From Nanobdellota archaeon (GTDB taxonomy: Archaea > Nanobdellota > Nanobdellia > Woesearchaeales > GW2011-AR9), in assembly GCA_030695605.1 (NCBI GenBank), contig JAUYQE010000097.1, positions 1-12,072 of the forward strand: 12,072 bases of DNA, given 5' to 3'. The position numbers and the translations under genes are program-made. The notes under the pieces were generated by a model. That model was not told where the DNA came from and searched no databases. It saw nothing but the letters and a program-made list of their open reading frames with translations. Shown in pieces: positions 5,525 through 12,072 of this stretch. Every line of letters begins with the position of its first letter. Positions within the stretch are counted from its first letter, which is position 1.

Positions 5525-5618
5525 ATTTTGGTGGTGGTGGTGATAAAGATAATAGATATTTTCAACAGTGCCGCACACCACCAACGGCGCAAAAGAGAAT
5601 ATATTCAACTATCGAACT

Positions 5619-6800
5619 TCACTCTTTCCTATTATACGCCTCTTTCAACAGCCGTTTAATCTTGTTGATAGACCGTTCCCAAGAAAAGCCGTACGCTACC
5701 GTTTTGCGGGCGTTCCGGCCCAGCTTTTGGCGCAACTCCGGGTCTTTGCGCAGCTTTTCTATTTTCATGGCCAGCATGCCTGCACTATTCCGGGGGAAGA
5801 ATGTCCCATTCTGGTCTTTCACGATATAGCTTTTGATGAAGCCCACTTTGGTGGCGATGACCGGCAAGCCCGTGGCCATGGCTTCCAAGGTTGCCAGGGA
5901 CGTGGTTTCCGTCAAGCTGGGCATGACAAAGAGATCCATGGCTTTGAGGTATTTCTGCACGTCAGGAACGAAGCCCGTAATCGTGCAGTTCGGGATCTCG
6001 CGGAAAGGCTGCACCTGATCTTCTGGACCATCGCCGACCAGCAGCAGGTGCACTTCTTCCTGCTGCTTGAGTTTTTGGAACGCTTTGAGCAGCACTTCCG
6101 CATTTTTTTCTTTGGAAATTCTGCCGACGTAGCCGATGACGAACTTGTCAGAGGCGATGCCCACGTTCTGCTTGCTGAGCCGCTTGTTGGCAGGCGGTGA
6201 AAAGCGGGTGATGTCTACTCCTAATCGGGCTACAATGATCCGGGTCTTCACCCCTTCGTGCTGGAGCTCTTCCCGCAGCTCGCGGTAGGGGACTAGAATG
6301 ACGTCGCTGCGATTATAAAAGAAGATGGAGAGGCGCTTGATAAGATTGAAGAAAATTCTGTTCACCAGTGGCGGAAAGAATTTCTCAAACAACTCCCAGG
6401 CAATGGTGTGCGTGTAAAAAATAGTTTTCTTGCCGGCCTTTTTGCTGAAATATATGCTCAGATAGCTCAGCAGGGCGGGGCCTTGGATGAAGACAATATC
6501 AGCATCTCGTATCGCTCTTTTAACTATTTTTATTGTAGAGAAAGAAAGCCTGATGCTGGGATAGCCGGAAATAGTTATTTTCTGGTAGGTAGGAACGTAC
6601 GTAACGTGCTTGCCTCCCCGCTTTTCGAGGAGCGGAACGAGCAGGGTAATAGCGAACTCCTGCTGCGATCGCTTCAGGAACTCTTCCATGAACTTCAGCG
6701 TGCCATCTACTTTTGGATAATAGGTATCGGCAACGAGCAGGAGTTTCAGCTTTTTGTCAGTCACCTTTTCTGGTGTGCCACTTTTTTCTTTGGTTTCCAT
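5619..6800 (-). CDS. GT4-family (GT-B fold) glycosyltransferase
   Basis: This 393-residue cytoplasmic or membrane-associated enzyme transfers a sugar from a nucleotide donor. The N-terminal Rossmann half opens with LKLLLVADTYYPKVDGT (18-34), including the glycine of the acceptor loop. The C-terminal half has YVGRISKEKN (224-233), LLLVGDGPE (252-260), GFVPD (276-280) and the E-x7-E motif of retaining GT4 enzymes (E298 to E306, in SLTETTSLATLEAMATGLPV). The opening resembles GDP-mannose-dependent and PIG-A/BshA-like transferases, but donor and acceptor cannot be read from sequence. I chose ATG 6800 because GGAG (6811-6808) lies seven bases upstream; an in-frame GTG at 6818 would add six residues. 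It begins 36 bases after the deacetylase gene's stop, so the two are probably one operon. Confidence 0.92.
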   Translation of the reverse strand: METKEKSGTPEKVTDKKLKLLLVADTYYPKVDGTLKFMEEFLKRSQQEFAITLLVPLLEKRGGKHVTYVPTYQKITISGYPSIRLSFSTIKIVKRAIRDADIVFIQGPALLSYLSIYFSKKAGKKTIFYTHTIAWELFEKFFPPLVNRIFFNLIKRLSIFFYNRSDVILVPYRELREELQHEGVKTRIIVARLGVDITRFSPPANKRLSKQNVGIASDKFVIGYVGRISKEKNAEVLLKAFQKLKQQEEVHLLLVGDGPEDQVQPFREIPNCTITGFVPDVQKYLKAMDLFVMPSLTETTSLATLEAMATGLPVIATKVGFIKSYIVKDQNGTFFPRNSAGMLAMKIEKLRKDPELRQKLGRNARKTVAYGFSWERSINKIKRLLKEAYNRKE

Positions 6801-6807
6801 GGGTTTT

Positions 6808-6811
6808 CTCC
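6808..6811 (-). promoter_or_regulatory. Shine-Dalgarno deciding the glycosyltransferase start
   Basis: GGAG on the minus strand, seven bases before ATG 6800. Most first genes here look leaderless, so a ribosome site fits an internal operon gene and favours ATG 6800 over GTG 6818. Confidence 0.55.
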
Positions 6812-6836
6812 GGTACACATATACTGCTGCGCTTCC

Positions 6837-7487
6837 CTAGCGGATGCGGAAAAACCGTTCCGCAAACAGCGTTCGTATTTTCCATCCATTGATAACCGCC
6901 CGGAAGAGCAGCAGGAAAAAGGGGTACACAATATGCAGCCGCTGGCTGCGGAAGGCCTGCAAAGCTTTCAGCTTCTTGGAAAAAGTCTTGGTGACGTTCA
7001 CGTAGAGTGCCGGGCATTGAGTTTTGAAAGAAACGGGATTCCAGACGGAGTACGTGTAAAGCTCCGGCCTTTGCTGATTTTGCAAGGCCTCGAGCAGCTG
7101 CAGCACCATGCGGTGGCAGGCTTTATGGTCCGGGTGGGGGTCCTCAAAGCTATGGATGAACAGCTTGGTGGGCTTTTCTTTTTCCAGGAGCTTCAGCAAT
7201 TCCTGTTCTAATCCCTGTTTCTCAAAATCTTCAGCAAAATGCCCTTCCCGAAGGTCAAAGAAGCGCACCCGGCAGCGGAGTATTTTTCCGGCTTTTATCG
7301 CTTCTTTTTCCCGCACTTTTTTGATGATCTTCTGTTGCAGCCAGACATGGGATTTTTCGCCGTAGGAAAAGACTATGCACAGCACTTTCTTCTTTTCCTG
7401 GGTATACTGGGCAATCGTTCCGCCGGCGCCGATAACGAAATCGTCGGAATGGGCGCCAAAGACGATAATGGTCTCTTTTTGGGGCAT
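6837..7487 (-). CDS. PIG-L / LmbE-family zinc-dependent deacetylase
   Basis: This 216-residue enzyme is expected to remove an acetyl group from an N-acetylglucosamine-type sugar. The family signature is IIVFGAHSDDFVIGAGGT (7-24), where canonical members read AHPDDE. H13 and D16 are the expected zinc ligands and D15 the general base, while the usual Pro is Ser and the usual Glu is Phe. The second motif, DPHPDH (116-121), supplies H118 and the third ligand H121. Residues 186-200 (HIVYPFFLLLFRAVI) are hydrophobic and could contact a membrane or lipid acceptor. It is the first gene of a likely pair with the GT4 transferase. That combination is used to make GPI anchors and low-molecular-weight thiols (MshA/MshB, BshA/BshB), but also other surface glycans. 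A TATA-like box sits near 7507-7514. Confidence 0.9.
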   Translation of the reverse strand: MPQKETIIVFGAHSDDFVIGAGGTIAQYTQEKKKVLCIVFSYGEKSHVWLQQKIIKKVREKEAIKAGKILRCRVRFFDLREGHFAEDFEKQGLEQELLKLLEKEKPTKLFIHSFEDPHPDHKACHRMVLQLLEALQNQQRPELYTYSVWNPVSFKTQCPALYVNVTKTFSKKLKALQAFRSQRLHIVYPFFLLLFRAVINGWKIRTLFAERFFRIR

Positions 7488-7506
7488 GGGAAAGGAAAGA
7501 GAATAT

Positions 7507-7514
7507 ATCTATAA
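7507..7514 (-). promoter_or_regulatory. TATA-like box of the deacetylase-glycosyltransferase operon
   Basis: TTATAGAT, within CTTATAGATATATTC on the minus strand, is centred about 23 bases before the ATG at 7487. No Shine-Dalgarno is seen, consistent with a leaderless first gene. Confidence 0.45.
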
Positions 7515-7536
7515 GAAGGTTTTGTTTAAGAACGGT

Positions 7537-7896
7537 TTATCTCTGTTTCCTGAAGAAGCTTTCATCAATTTCGTCTTGGTATCTCTTGGCGGCTTTTGTT
7601 GCCTTCCCTCGAGCGCTTTCTCCCTCTATAAGCAGTCTGCGAAAGTAATGAAGCTGTTGATCGGTATATTCAAAAGCATCTCCCTGATTGAGAAGAACAT
7701 CCGCTTGCACCTCAAAACAGGCATCGTGTTCCCTCTCTTCGAAACGAAGAGTGGCAATATACTTTTCATTATCTCTTGTCAGCTCCATAAAACTACACCC
7801 CCTGAGACGCTCTTCGATGGTCGACTTGGGGTCTTTATCAGAATCATCTCGGATAGTTTCTACTTCCCAGTCCCCGGATTTTATTAAATCGTGCAT
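7537..7896 (-). CDS. Small hypothetical protein
   Basis: This 119-residue, highly charged soluble protein is one I do not recognise. Residues about 36-80 alternate in a way that suggests beta strands (SFMELTRDNEKYIATLRFEE, then ACFEVQADVLLN). Residues 80-119 look helical and end in a basic tail (ARGKATKAAKRYQDEIDESFFRKQR). It has cysteines at 34 and 60 but no metal-binding pattern. I use the ATG at 7896: a TTTAAATA box is centred 25.5 bases upstream, whereas the in-frame TTG at 7908 would lie too close to that box for leaderless translation. The gene is divergent from ThrRS and ends 49 bases before the deacetylase gene. Confidence 0.65.
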   Translation of the reverse strand: MHDLIKSGDWEVETIRDDSDKDPKSTIEERLRGCSFMELTRDNEKYIATLRFEEREHDACFEVQADVLLNQGDAFEYTDQQLHYFRRLLIEGESARGKATKAAKRYQDEIDESFFRKQR

Positions 7897-7917
7897 GGTG
7901 CTCTTCAAACCGCACGG

Positions 7918-7925
7918 TATTTAAA
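7918..7925 (-). promoter_or_regulatory. TATA box of the 119-residue gene
   Basis: TTTAAATA on the minus strand, centred 25.5 bases from ATG 7896. The same octamer at the same spacing precedes mutL (12057-12064). Confidence 0.6.
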
Positions 7926-7942
7926 AATATTTACCCAAGATT

Positions 7943-7948
7943 TTTAAA
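7943..7948 (+). promoter_or_regulatory. TATA-like box of the ThrRS gene
   Basis: TTTAAA inside TTTTTAAAGG is centred 26.5 bases before the GTG at 7972. With no Shine-Dalgarno this points to a leaderless GTG-start mRNA. It lies about 20 bases from the opposing box at 7918-7925, so the two promoters are back to back. Confidence 0.55.
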
Positions 7949-7971
7949 GGGCAGCATGCTTCCCTGAACCT

Positions 7972-9720
7972 GTGAAAATCCTGACTATTCATGCCGACTT
8001 TATTGAATTTGCGGCCAAGAAGAAGGCGCTTAAGGAAGCTGAAGCAGCGCCGAAAGAGCCGAAGCGGGTGGAAGAATGCCTGGTCGTTTTTACCGCAGTC
8101 GAAAAGGCGGATGAAAAGAATCTTTCGGGAACCGTGGAGCGTTATGTGCAGGAAATTCAGAGCGTGGCGCAGCAGGTCAATGCCAAAAATATTGTTCTCT
8201 ATCCCTATGCGCATCTGAGTGCTGATTTAGCGAAGCCGCAGAAAGCTGAGCAGGCTTTGAAAGAAGCGGAAGCTCTCTTAGTTGGCAAGAAGTTCAAAGT
8301 GTCTCGTGCACCGTTCGGCTGGTACAAGAGTTTTACTCTCTCGTGCAAAGGGCATCCCCTGTCGGAGCTGAGCCGGTCGTTTACCGTCACGGGTGAAGAA
8401 AAAGGAGCAGCAGCTTCCAAAAAAGAAGAAGCCGAAGAGCACGTTGATCATGAAGCCTTGCTGAAGAGGATGGCTAAAATCCACATGGCCACGGAGCGGG
8501 GAAAAAATGGGCTGAAAAGCAATGTCGAGCTCGGCAGGGAATTAGACCTCTATTTCGTGAATGAAATTGTGGGCAGCGGCTTACCCCTGCTCACGCCGAA
8601 AGGCGCGGTCATCCGTCGCGAGCTGGAGCGCTTCATCGTCGATGAGGAAATCAGGCGTGGCTATCAGTTTACGTATACGCCGTTCTTTGCAAAGAGTGAC
8701 CTGTACAAAATCTCGGGCCATTGGCAGCATTACAAAGATAATATGTTTACGTTTACCGTCGGCGAAGAAACCTTTGCGCTTCGGCCGATGACCTGCCCGT
8801 TTCAGTTTGTGATTTATAAAAGCAGGCCACACAGCTATAAAGAGCTGCCGATAAAACTCGCCGAGATCTCCACGATGTTCCGCAACGAAAAATCCGGCGA
8901 GCTCATGGGCTTGACGAGAGTTCGGCAGTTCACTTTGGCAGATGCGCATGTTATCTGCCGTGCTGATCAGATTGAAGAAGAGTTCCGGAAAGTAGTTGAC
9001 TTGATTCAGTACGTGACAAAAACGCTGCAGATGGAGGATCTCTGGTACCGCTTTTCCAAATGGGATCCAAAAAACAAAGAGAAATATATAGACAATCCTC
9101 CCGCTTGGGAAAGCACGCAGAAGACCATGAAGCGCATCTTAGATGGCATGAAGTTACAGTATATCGAGGCTGAAAATGAAGCGGCGTTCTATGGGCCGAA
9201 GCTGGACATCCAATATAAAAACGTCTTTGGCAAAGAAGACACGCTGCTCACGGTGCAAATCGACTTTGCCCTGCCGGAGCGCTTTGATTTATCGTATGTT
9301 GATGAGAAAAACGAGAAGCAGCGGCCGTTCGTCATCCATCGCTCGTCCGTGGGCTGCTTGGAGCGGACCATGGCGTACCTGCTGGAGAAAACGCAGGGAA
9401 ATCTTCCGATGTGGCTCAGCCCGGTGCAGGTGAAAGTTATTACGGTGACGGATAGGGCGAATGCTTTTGCTCGGGAAGTCACTGCGGTGTTAGTGGAGAA
9501 AGGCCTGCGGGTAGAGCTGGATGATAACCCGGAAACCGTCGGCAAGAAAGTCCGGGAAGCGCAACTGCAGAAAGCGAATTATATTGTTACGATCGGTGAC
9601 AAAGAAGTGGAGAAGAAGAAATTAGCGATTCGCTCCCGTAATGGAGAAGTGACGTTTGACGTGCCGGTGGAGAAGTTTGTGGAATCGCTGTTGAAGGAGA
9701 GAGAAACGAGAGGAGGCTGA
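7972..9720 (+). CDS. thrS: Threonyl-tRNA synthetase, archaeal type
   Basis: This 582-residue class II synthetase attaches threonine to tRNA-Thr in the cytoplasm. Residues 1 to about 140 form the archaeal D-aminoacyl-deacylase-like editing domain (MKILTIHADFIEF, later APFGWYKSFTLSCKGHPLSELSRSF) that removes mischarged serine; bacterial ThrRS instead has TGS and N2 domains. A lysine/glutamate linker (143-160) leads to the catalytic core: RPMTCPFQF with zinc ligand C275, motif 2 STMFRNEKSG (300-309), TLADAHVIC with H326, VIHRSSVGCLER with H456, and motif 3 (461-473). Residues about 480-580 are the anticodon-binding domain. All three zinc ligands are present and the length is slightly short for archaeal enzymes. 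The GTG start gives the intact MKILTIHADF opening and fits a TATA-like box 26.5 bases upstream. Confidence 0.97.
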   Translation: MKILTIHADFIEFAAKKKALKEAEAAPKEPKRVEECLVVFTAVEKADEKNLSGTVERYVQEIQSVAQQVNAKNIVLYPYAHLSADLAKPQKAEQALKEAEALLVGKKFKVSRAPFGWYKSFTLSCKGHPLSELSRSFTVTGEEKGAAASKKEEAEEHVDHEALLKRMAKIHMATERGKNGLKSNVELGRELDLYFVNEIVGSGLPLLTPKGAVIRRELERFIVDEEIRRGYQFTYTPFFAKSDLYKISGHWQHYKDNMFTFTVGEETFALRPMTCPFQFVIYKSRPHSYKELPIKLAEISTMFRNEKSGELMGLTRVRQFTLADAHVICRADQIEEEFRKVVDLIQYVTKTLQMEDLWYRFSKWDPKNKEKYIDNPPAWESTQKTMKRILDGMKLQYIEAENEAAFYGPKLDIQYKNVFGKEDTLLTVQIDFALPERFDLSYVDEKNEKQRPFVIHRSSVGCLERTMAYLLEKTQGNLPMWLSPVQVKVITVTDRANAFAREVTAVLVEKGLRVELDDNPETVGKKVREAQLQKANYIVTIGDKEVEKKKLAIRSRNGEVTFDVPVEKFVESLLKERETRGG

Positions 9721-9791
9721 GCGGGAAAAGAGTTGCTGATTATTTTTGGTGGGAAAGGAAGAATGCGGAGAATTTGTGATGGTGTGTTATA

Positions 9792-10094
9792 TTACTCGGA
9801 CTTGAGCTCATTATCTCTATTGTAGAATTCTTCAACATTCAAATACATTGGCACTAAATGTTGTATTCTGAAAAAATCTGTTTCATCAATGGGCCTACAT
9901 TTTTTACAAGGACGATAACCTTCATTAACTGCATCTTCTAAAGTATGAAAGAAAACTCTATTTTCTTTTTTCATTTTCATTCCAGATTTACAATCTAATC
10001 GTCCAAAGATTTTGCCGGGCCACCACCCAGCATATCCCCCCGGAAGAGGGCTTTTGATGAATTCTCCATCTTTTAGACAGGTATACAATTTCAT
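9792..10094 (-). CDS. Small Ada-type metal-binding domain protein
   Basis: This 100-residue protein resembles the free-standing Ada zinc-binding domain. KIFGRLDCKSGMKM (28-41) supplies C35, then comes NRVFFHTLEDAVNEGYRPCK (45-64), with KCRP completing the C63-x2-C66 motif. In E. coli Ada four cysteines (38, 42, 69, 72) bind zinc and C38 takes methyl groups from phosphotriesters. Here only three line up (C35, C63, C66); C6 is elsewhere and no methyltransferase or AraC domain is attached. Similar short proteins with YGRLDC...YRPC are common and are usually annotated only as Ada metal-binding domain proteins. It starts 33 bases after the mutL stop without a clear promoter or Shine-Dalgarno, so it may be co-transcribed with mutL. 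It is noticeably more A+T-rich than mutL, hinting at separate origin. Confidence 0.8.
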   Translation of the reverse strand: MKLYTCLKDGEFIKSPLPGGYAGWWPGKIFGRLDCKSGMKMKKENRVFFHTLEDAVNEGYRPCKKCRPIDETDFFRIQHLVPMYLNVEEFYNRDNELKSE

Positions 10095-10127
10095 TGATTA
10101 GGAAATTCCGTTTTGCTGTTTTTTCTC

Positions 10128-12035
10128 TCATCTCCTCTTAAACTTCTTCTCCAGCTCTTCGACGGGCAGCTTGATGATGATAGCCCGCCCATGCGGGCAC
10201 GTATACGGCAGCACACATTGCTCCAACTCCGCTAGCAATTTCTCCATCTGCGGAATGCTGACCTCATCACCGGCTTTGACAGAAGCCCGGCAGGCCATGC
10301 GCGTAATAATCACTTCCTGCGCCTGTTCCAGAGAATTCTGCTGTTCTTCCAGCGTCGCCAGAACATCATGCAATAATTCTTTGGGCTGCACTTTTCCAAA
10401 GACCGTCGGAATGGTTTTCAGCACATAACTTCTTTTTCCAAAGGGCTCGAGTGCAAAGCCCAGCTGTTCCAGCTCTTCCTGCTTTTCCTGCATCAGCAGG
10501 CTTTCTGCTGGAGAGACGTCTAGGACTTCTCCCTGCAGCAATCGTTGCACGGCAACCGCTTTGTTCATAAACTGTTCCATGAAGCGCTCGTACAAGACGC
10601 GCTCCTGCACGACATGCTGGTCAATGAAGACAATGCCCCCATGCGTTTCGGCGACAAAGAACGTCTTGTGGGCCTGCCCGAGCAGTTTCAGCGGCGGCAA
10701 TTTTCCGTGCGGAGAGGAACGTTTCTCTGGCTCTTGCCGCATTTCGTTCTGCTTTTTTTCTTCGGCTGCCGCATCGCTTTCCGCAGGCGTTACGGGTAGG
10801 GAAAGCCTCAGCTTGAGTTCTTCTTTATTTTTCTCAGGAACAGCGGCCTCTTCTCCATAACTTCCCGCTCTCCGTGCATCTTTTACTTGCAGCACCGTCT
10901 GCTGGGTGGGTTCCAGCACATATTTTGCAACGCCCGTCACCTTTCTTTGTTTTTGGTGATGTGCCTCTTTTTGGTGTACAATTTCTATATTTTTTCTAGC
11001 AGAAAAAGCTAACTCCTCGCTGGCAATATCAACCGTTGGAATAAGATTATGCTTTTCCAACGTATCGCGCACGGCTCGATGCACTGCCTGGCAGACCTGT
11101 TCTGCCTGCTCGATTTTCACTTCCGTTTTTTGCGGGTGGATATTTACATCGATGGCTTGGGGATCCAGCTCGAGCGCGAGAAAGAACACGGGATGCTGGT
11201 GTACGGGCAGGAGCGAATGGTACGCATCGGCAACGGCTTTTGTAACATACTCGTTCCGCACCCAGCGTTTGTTCACAAATAGCATCTGCTTGCTTTTGTC
11301 TTTCCTGGCCTGCTGGGGCTTGGCAATATACCCTTTGATGCAAATCCCTGCTTCTTCAGAAACGACGGGCAGGCAGTCTCTCGCCAACTCTGCTCCGAAC
11401 AGGGAGGCAATTCTTTCCCGGACTTCGCCGACGGAAGGCGCGTGCAGCAATTCTTCTCCATCGTGCCGCAGCCGGAAACCGGTAAGGGGATTGCTGAGCG
11501 CATAGCGCAGGATCACATCAACACAGTGCCGCAATTCTATGGCATCGCTCTTCAGGAATTTCTTTCTCGCCGGGGTGTTGAAAAAGAGGTCTTTCACTTC
11601 AATGATCGTGCCTTGCTCCGCTGCTACACTATCTTTGCTGACAATCTGCCCGCCGATGGCTGCTATACAGTAGCCTTCGATCTTGTCTTCTTGCTGGGTG
11701 GTTAGCGAGAGTTGGGAAACAGCAGCGATGCTCGCGAGCGCTTCTCCCCGAAAGCCCAGGGTATGGATAGAAAAGAGATCGTCTGCGGAACGGATCTTGC
11801 TGGTGGCATGGCGCTCTAACGCTTTGTGGGCATCTTCTTTATCCATCCCTTCGCCATTATCAGTAACACGAAGGAGCGCTTTCCCCGCTTTTTCTAGTTC
11901 CACGATGATTTCCGTTGCGCCGGCATCCAAAGAATTTTCAATAAGCTCTTTTACTATAGAAGCAGGCCGTTCTACCACTTCGCCGGCAGCGATTTTATTG
12001 ATGACTTCCTCTGGCAGCAGCTGGATCTTTCCCAT
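10128..12035 (-). CDS. mutL: DNA mismatch repair protein MutL, endonuclease type
   Basis: This 635-residue protein couples mismatch recognition by MutS to strand nicking. The N-terminal GHKL ATPase has VKELIENSLDAGA (E30 and N34 for Mg-ATP and hydrolysis), DNGEGM (59-64) and GFRGEAL (94-100), then the second lobe with FVNKRWVR (253-260) and DVNIHPQKTEVK (296-307). A charged, low-complexity linker runs from about 335 to 445. The C-terminal dimerisation domain has the nicking-endonuclease motif DQHVVQERVLYE (472-483), matching DQHAx2Ex4E except Ala to Val, plus MACRASVKAGD (580-590) and CPHGRA (613-618), both part of the metal site in endonuclease-type MutL. It should therefore nick DNA itself. 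The start ATG 12035 is followed by the standard MutL opening IQLLPEEVINKIAAGEV. No mutS is in the window. Confidence 0.97.
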   Translation of the reverse strand: MGKIQLLPEEVINKIAAGEVVERPASIVKELIENSLDAGATEIIVELEKAGKALLRVTDNGEGMDKEDAHKALERHATSKIRSADDLFSIHTLGFRGEALASIAAVSQLSLTTQQEDKIEGYCIAAIGGQIVSKDSVAAEQGTIIEVKDLFFNTPARKKFLKSDAIELRHCVDVILRYALSNPLTGFRLRHDGEELLHAPSVGEVRERIASLFGAELARDCLPVVSEEAGICIKGYIAKPQQARKDKSKQMLFVNKRWVRNEYVTKAVADAYHSLLPVHQHPVFFLALELDPQAIDVNIHPQKTEVKIEQAEQVCQAVHRAVRDTLEKHNLIPTVDIASEELAFSARKNIEIVHQKEAHHQKQRKVTGVAKYVLEPTQQTVLQVKDARRAGSYGEEAAVPEKNKEELKLRLSLPVTPAESDAAAEEKKQNEMRQEPEKRSSPHGKLPPLKLLGQAHKTFFVAETHGGIVFIDQHVVQERVLYERFMEQFMNKAVAVQRLLQGEVLDVSPAESLLMQEKQEELEQLGFALEPFGKRSYVLKTIPTVFGKVQPKELLHDVLATLEEQQNSLEQAQEVIITRMACRASVKAGDEVSIPQMEKLLAELEQCVLPYTCPHGRAIIIKLPVEELEKKFKRR

Positions 12036-12056
12036 GGGGTTATGATAGGAAAAGGA

Positions 12057-12064
12057 TATTTAAA
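12057..12064 (-). promoter_or_regulatory. TATA box of mutL
   Basis: TTTAAATA on the minus strand, centred 25.5 bases from the ATG at 12035, with no Shine-Dalgarno between. This implies a leaderless mRNA that may extend into the Ada-like gene. Confidence 0.6.
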
Positions 12065-12072
12065 GACTGTTG

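Noticed and set aside
5530..5542. Short GGT repeat near the promoter of the small zinc protein gene.
   Set aside because: Only about four units. Too short to call a functional microsatellite.
6801..6818. GTG 6818 as start of the glycosyltransferase.
   Set aside because: ATG 6800 has a well-spaced GGAG, and the six extra residues add no conserved sequence.
7897..7908. TTG 7908 as start of the 119-residue orphan.
   Set aside because: It lies only about 13 bases from the TATA box. ATG 7896 fits the leaderless spacing shared with mutL.
8581..8949. Long open frames antisense to ThrRS, and similarly antisense to MutL and the glycosyltransferase.
   Set aside because: They are explained by codon bias of the real genes on the other strand. 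No promoters or family motifs are seen in them.
9721..9791. Short convergent gap after ThrRS checked for a tRNA or terminator hairpin.
   Set aside because: No tRNA T-loop pattern or stable stem. Only a short T-run (TATTTTTGG) that could help termination, too weak to call.

Overview
The window looks archaeal. The threonyl-tRNA synthetase carries the archaeal-type N-terminal editing domain. Most well-supported starts have an A/T-rich TATA-like box centred about 24-27 bases upstream and no Shine-Dalgarno, which is the signature of leaderless archaeal transcripts. The mix of archaeal information genes with a bacterial-style MutL, an ISL3 transposase and small zinc proteins would suit a DPANN lineage such as Woesearchaeota, but that placement is inference.

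Left third (1-3170), a mobile-element zone. The minus strand from 300 to the left edge holds the first 100 codons of a zinc-ribbon protein, probably a transposase. A long hairpin at its start codon embeds the ribosome binding site. Next is an unrecognised host-like gene (384-1454). An ISL3-family element (1413-2704) with 20/26-matching terminal inverted repeats and a perfect 8-bp target duplication (AAAAAACC) sits in the last codons of that gene. The insertion replaced the original six-residue tail and stop (TGA 2731-2733) with an IS-encoded tail. Beyond the element, 2734-3142 has no credible ORF but holds a dense run of hairpins. One block (about 2990-3125) lies behind its own TATA-like box and is the best candidate here for an undescribed RNA.

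Middle (3173-7896). An A+T-rich gene for an AlbA_2/GHKL-like/winged-helix regulator is followed by a protein with a C-terminal J domain. On the minus strand are a small four-cysteine zinc protein, a GT4 glycosyltransferase, a PIG-L/LmbE deacetylase just upstream of it, and a 119-residue orphan. The glycosyltransferase and deacetylase look like a two-step sugar-conjugate operon.

Right third (7896-12072). ThrRS is divergent from the orphan gene, with TATA-like boxes only some 20 bases apart. Convergent to ThrRS come a small Ada-type zinc protein and, 33 bases upstream of it, a full-length MutL with an endonuclease motif. The last two may be co-transcribed, although the Ada-like gene is visibly more A+T-rich than mutL and may be a recent arrival.
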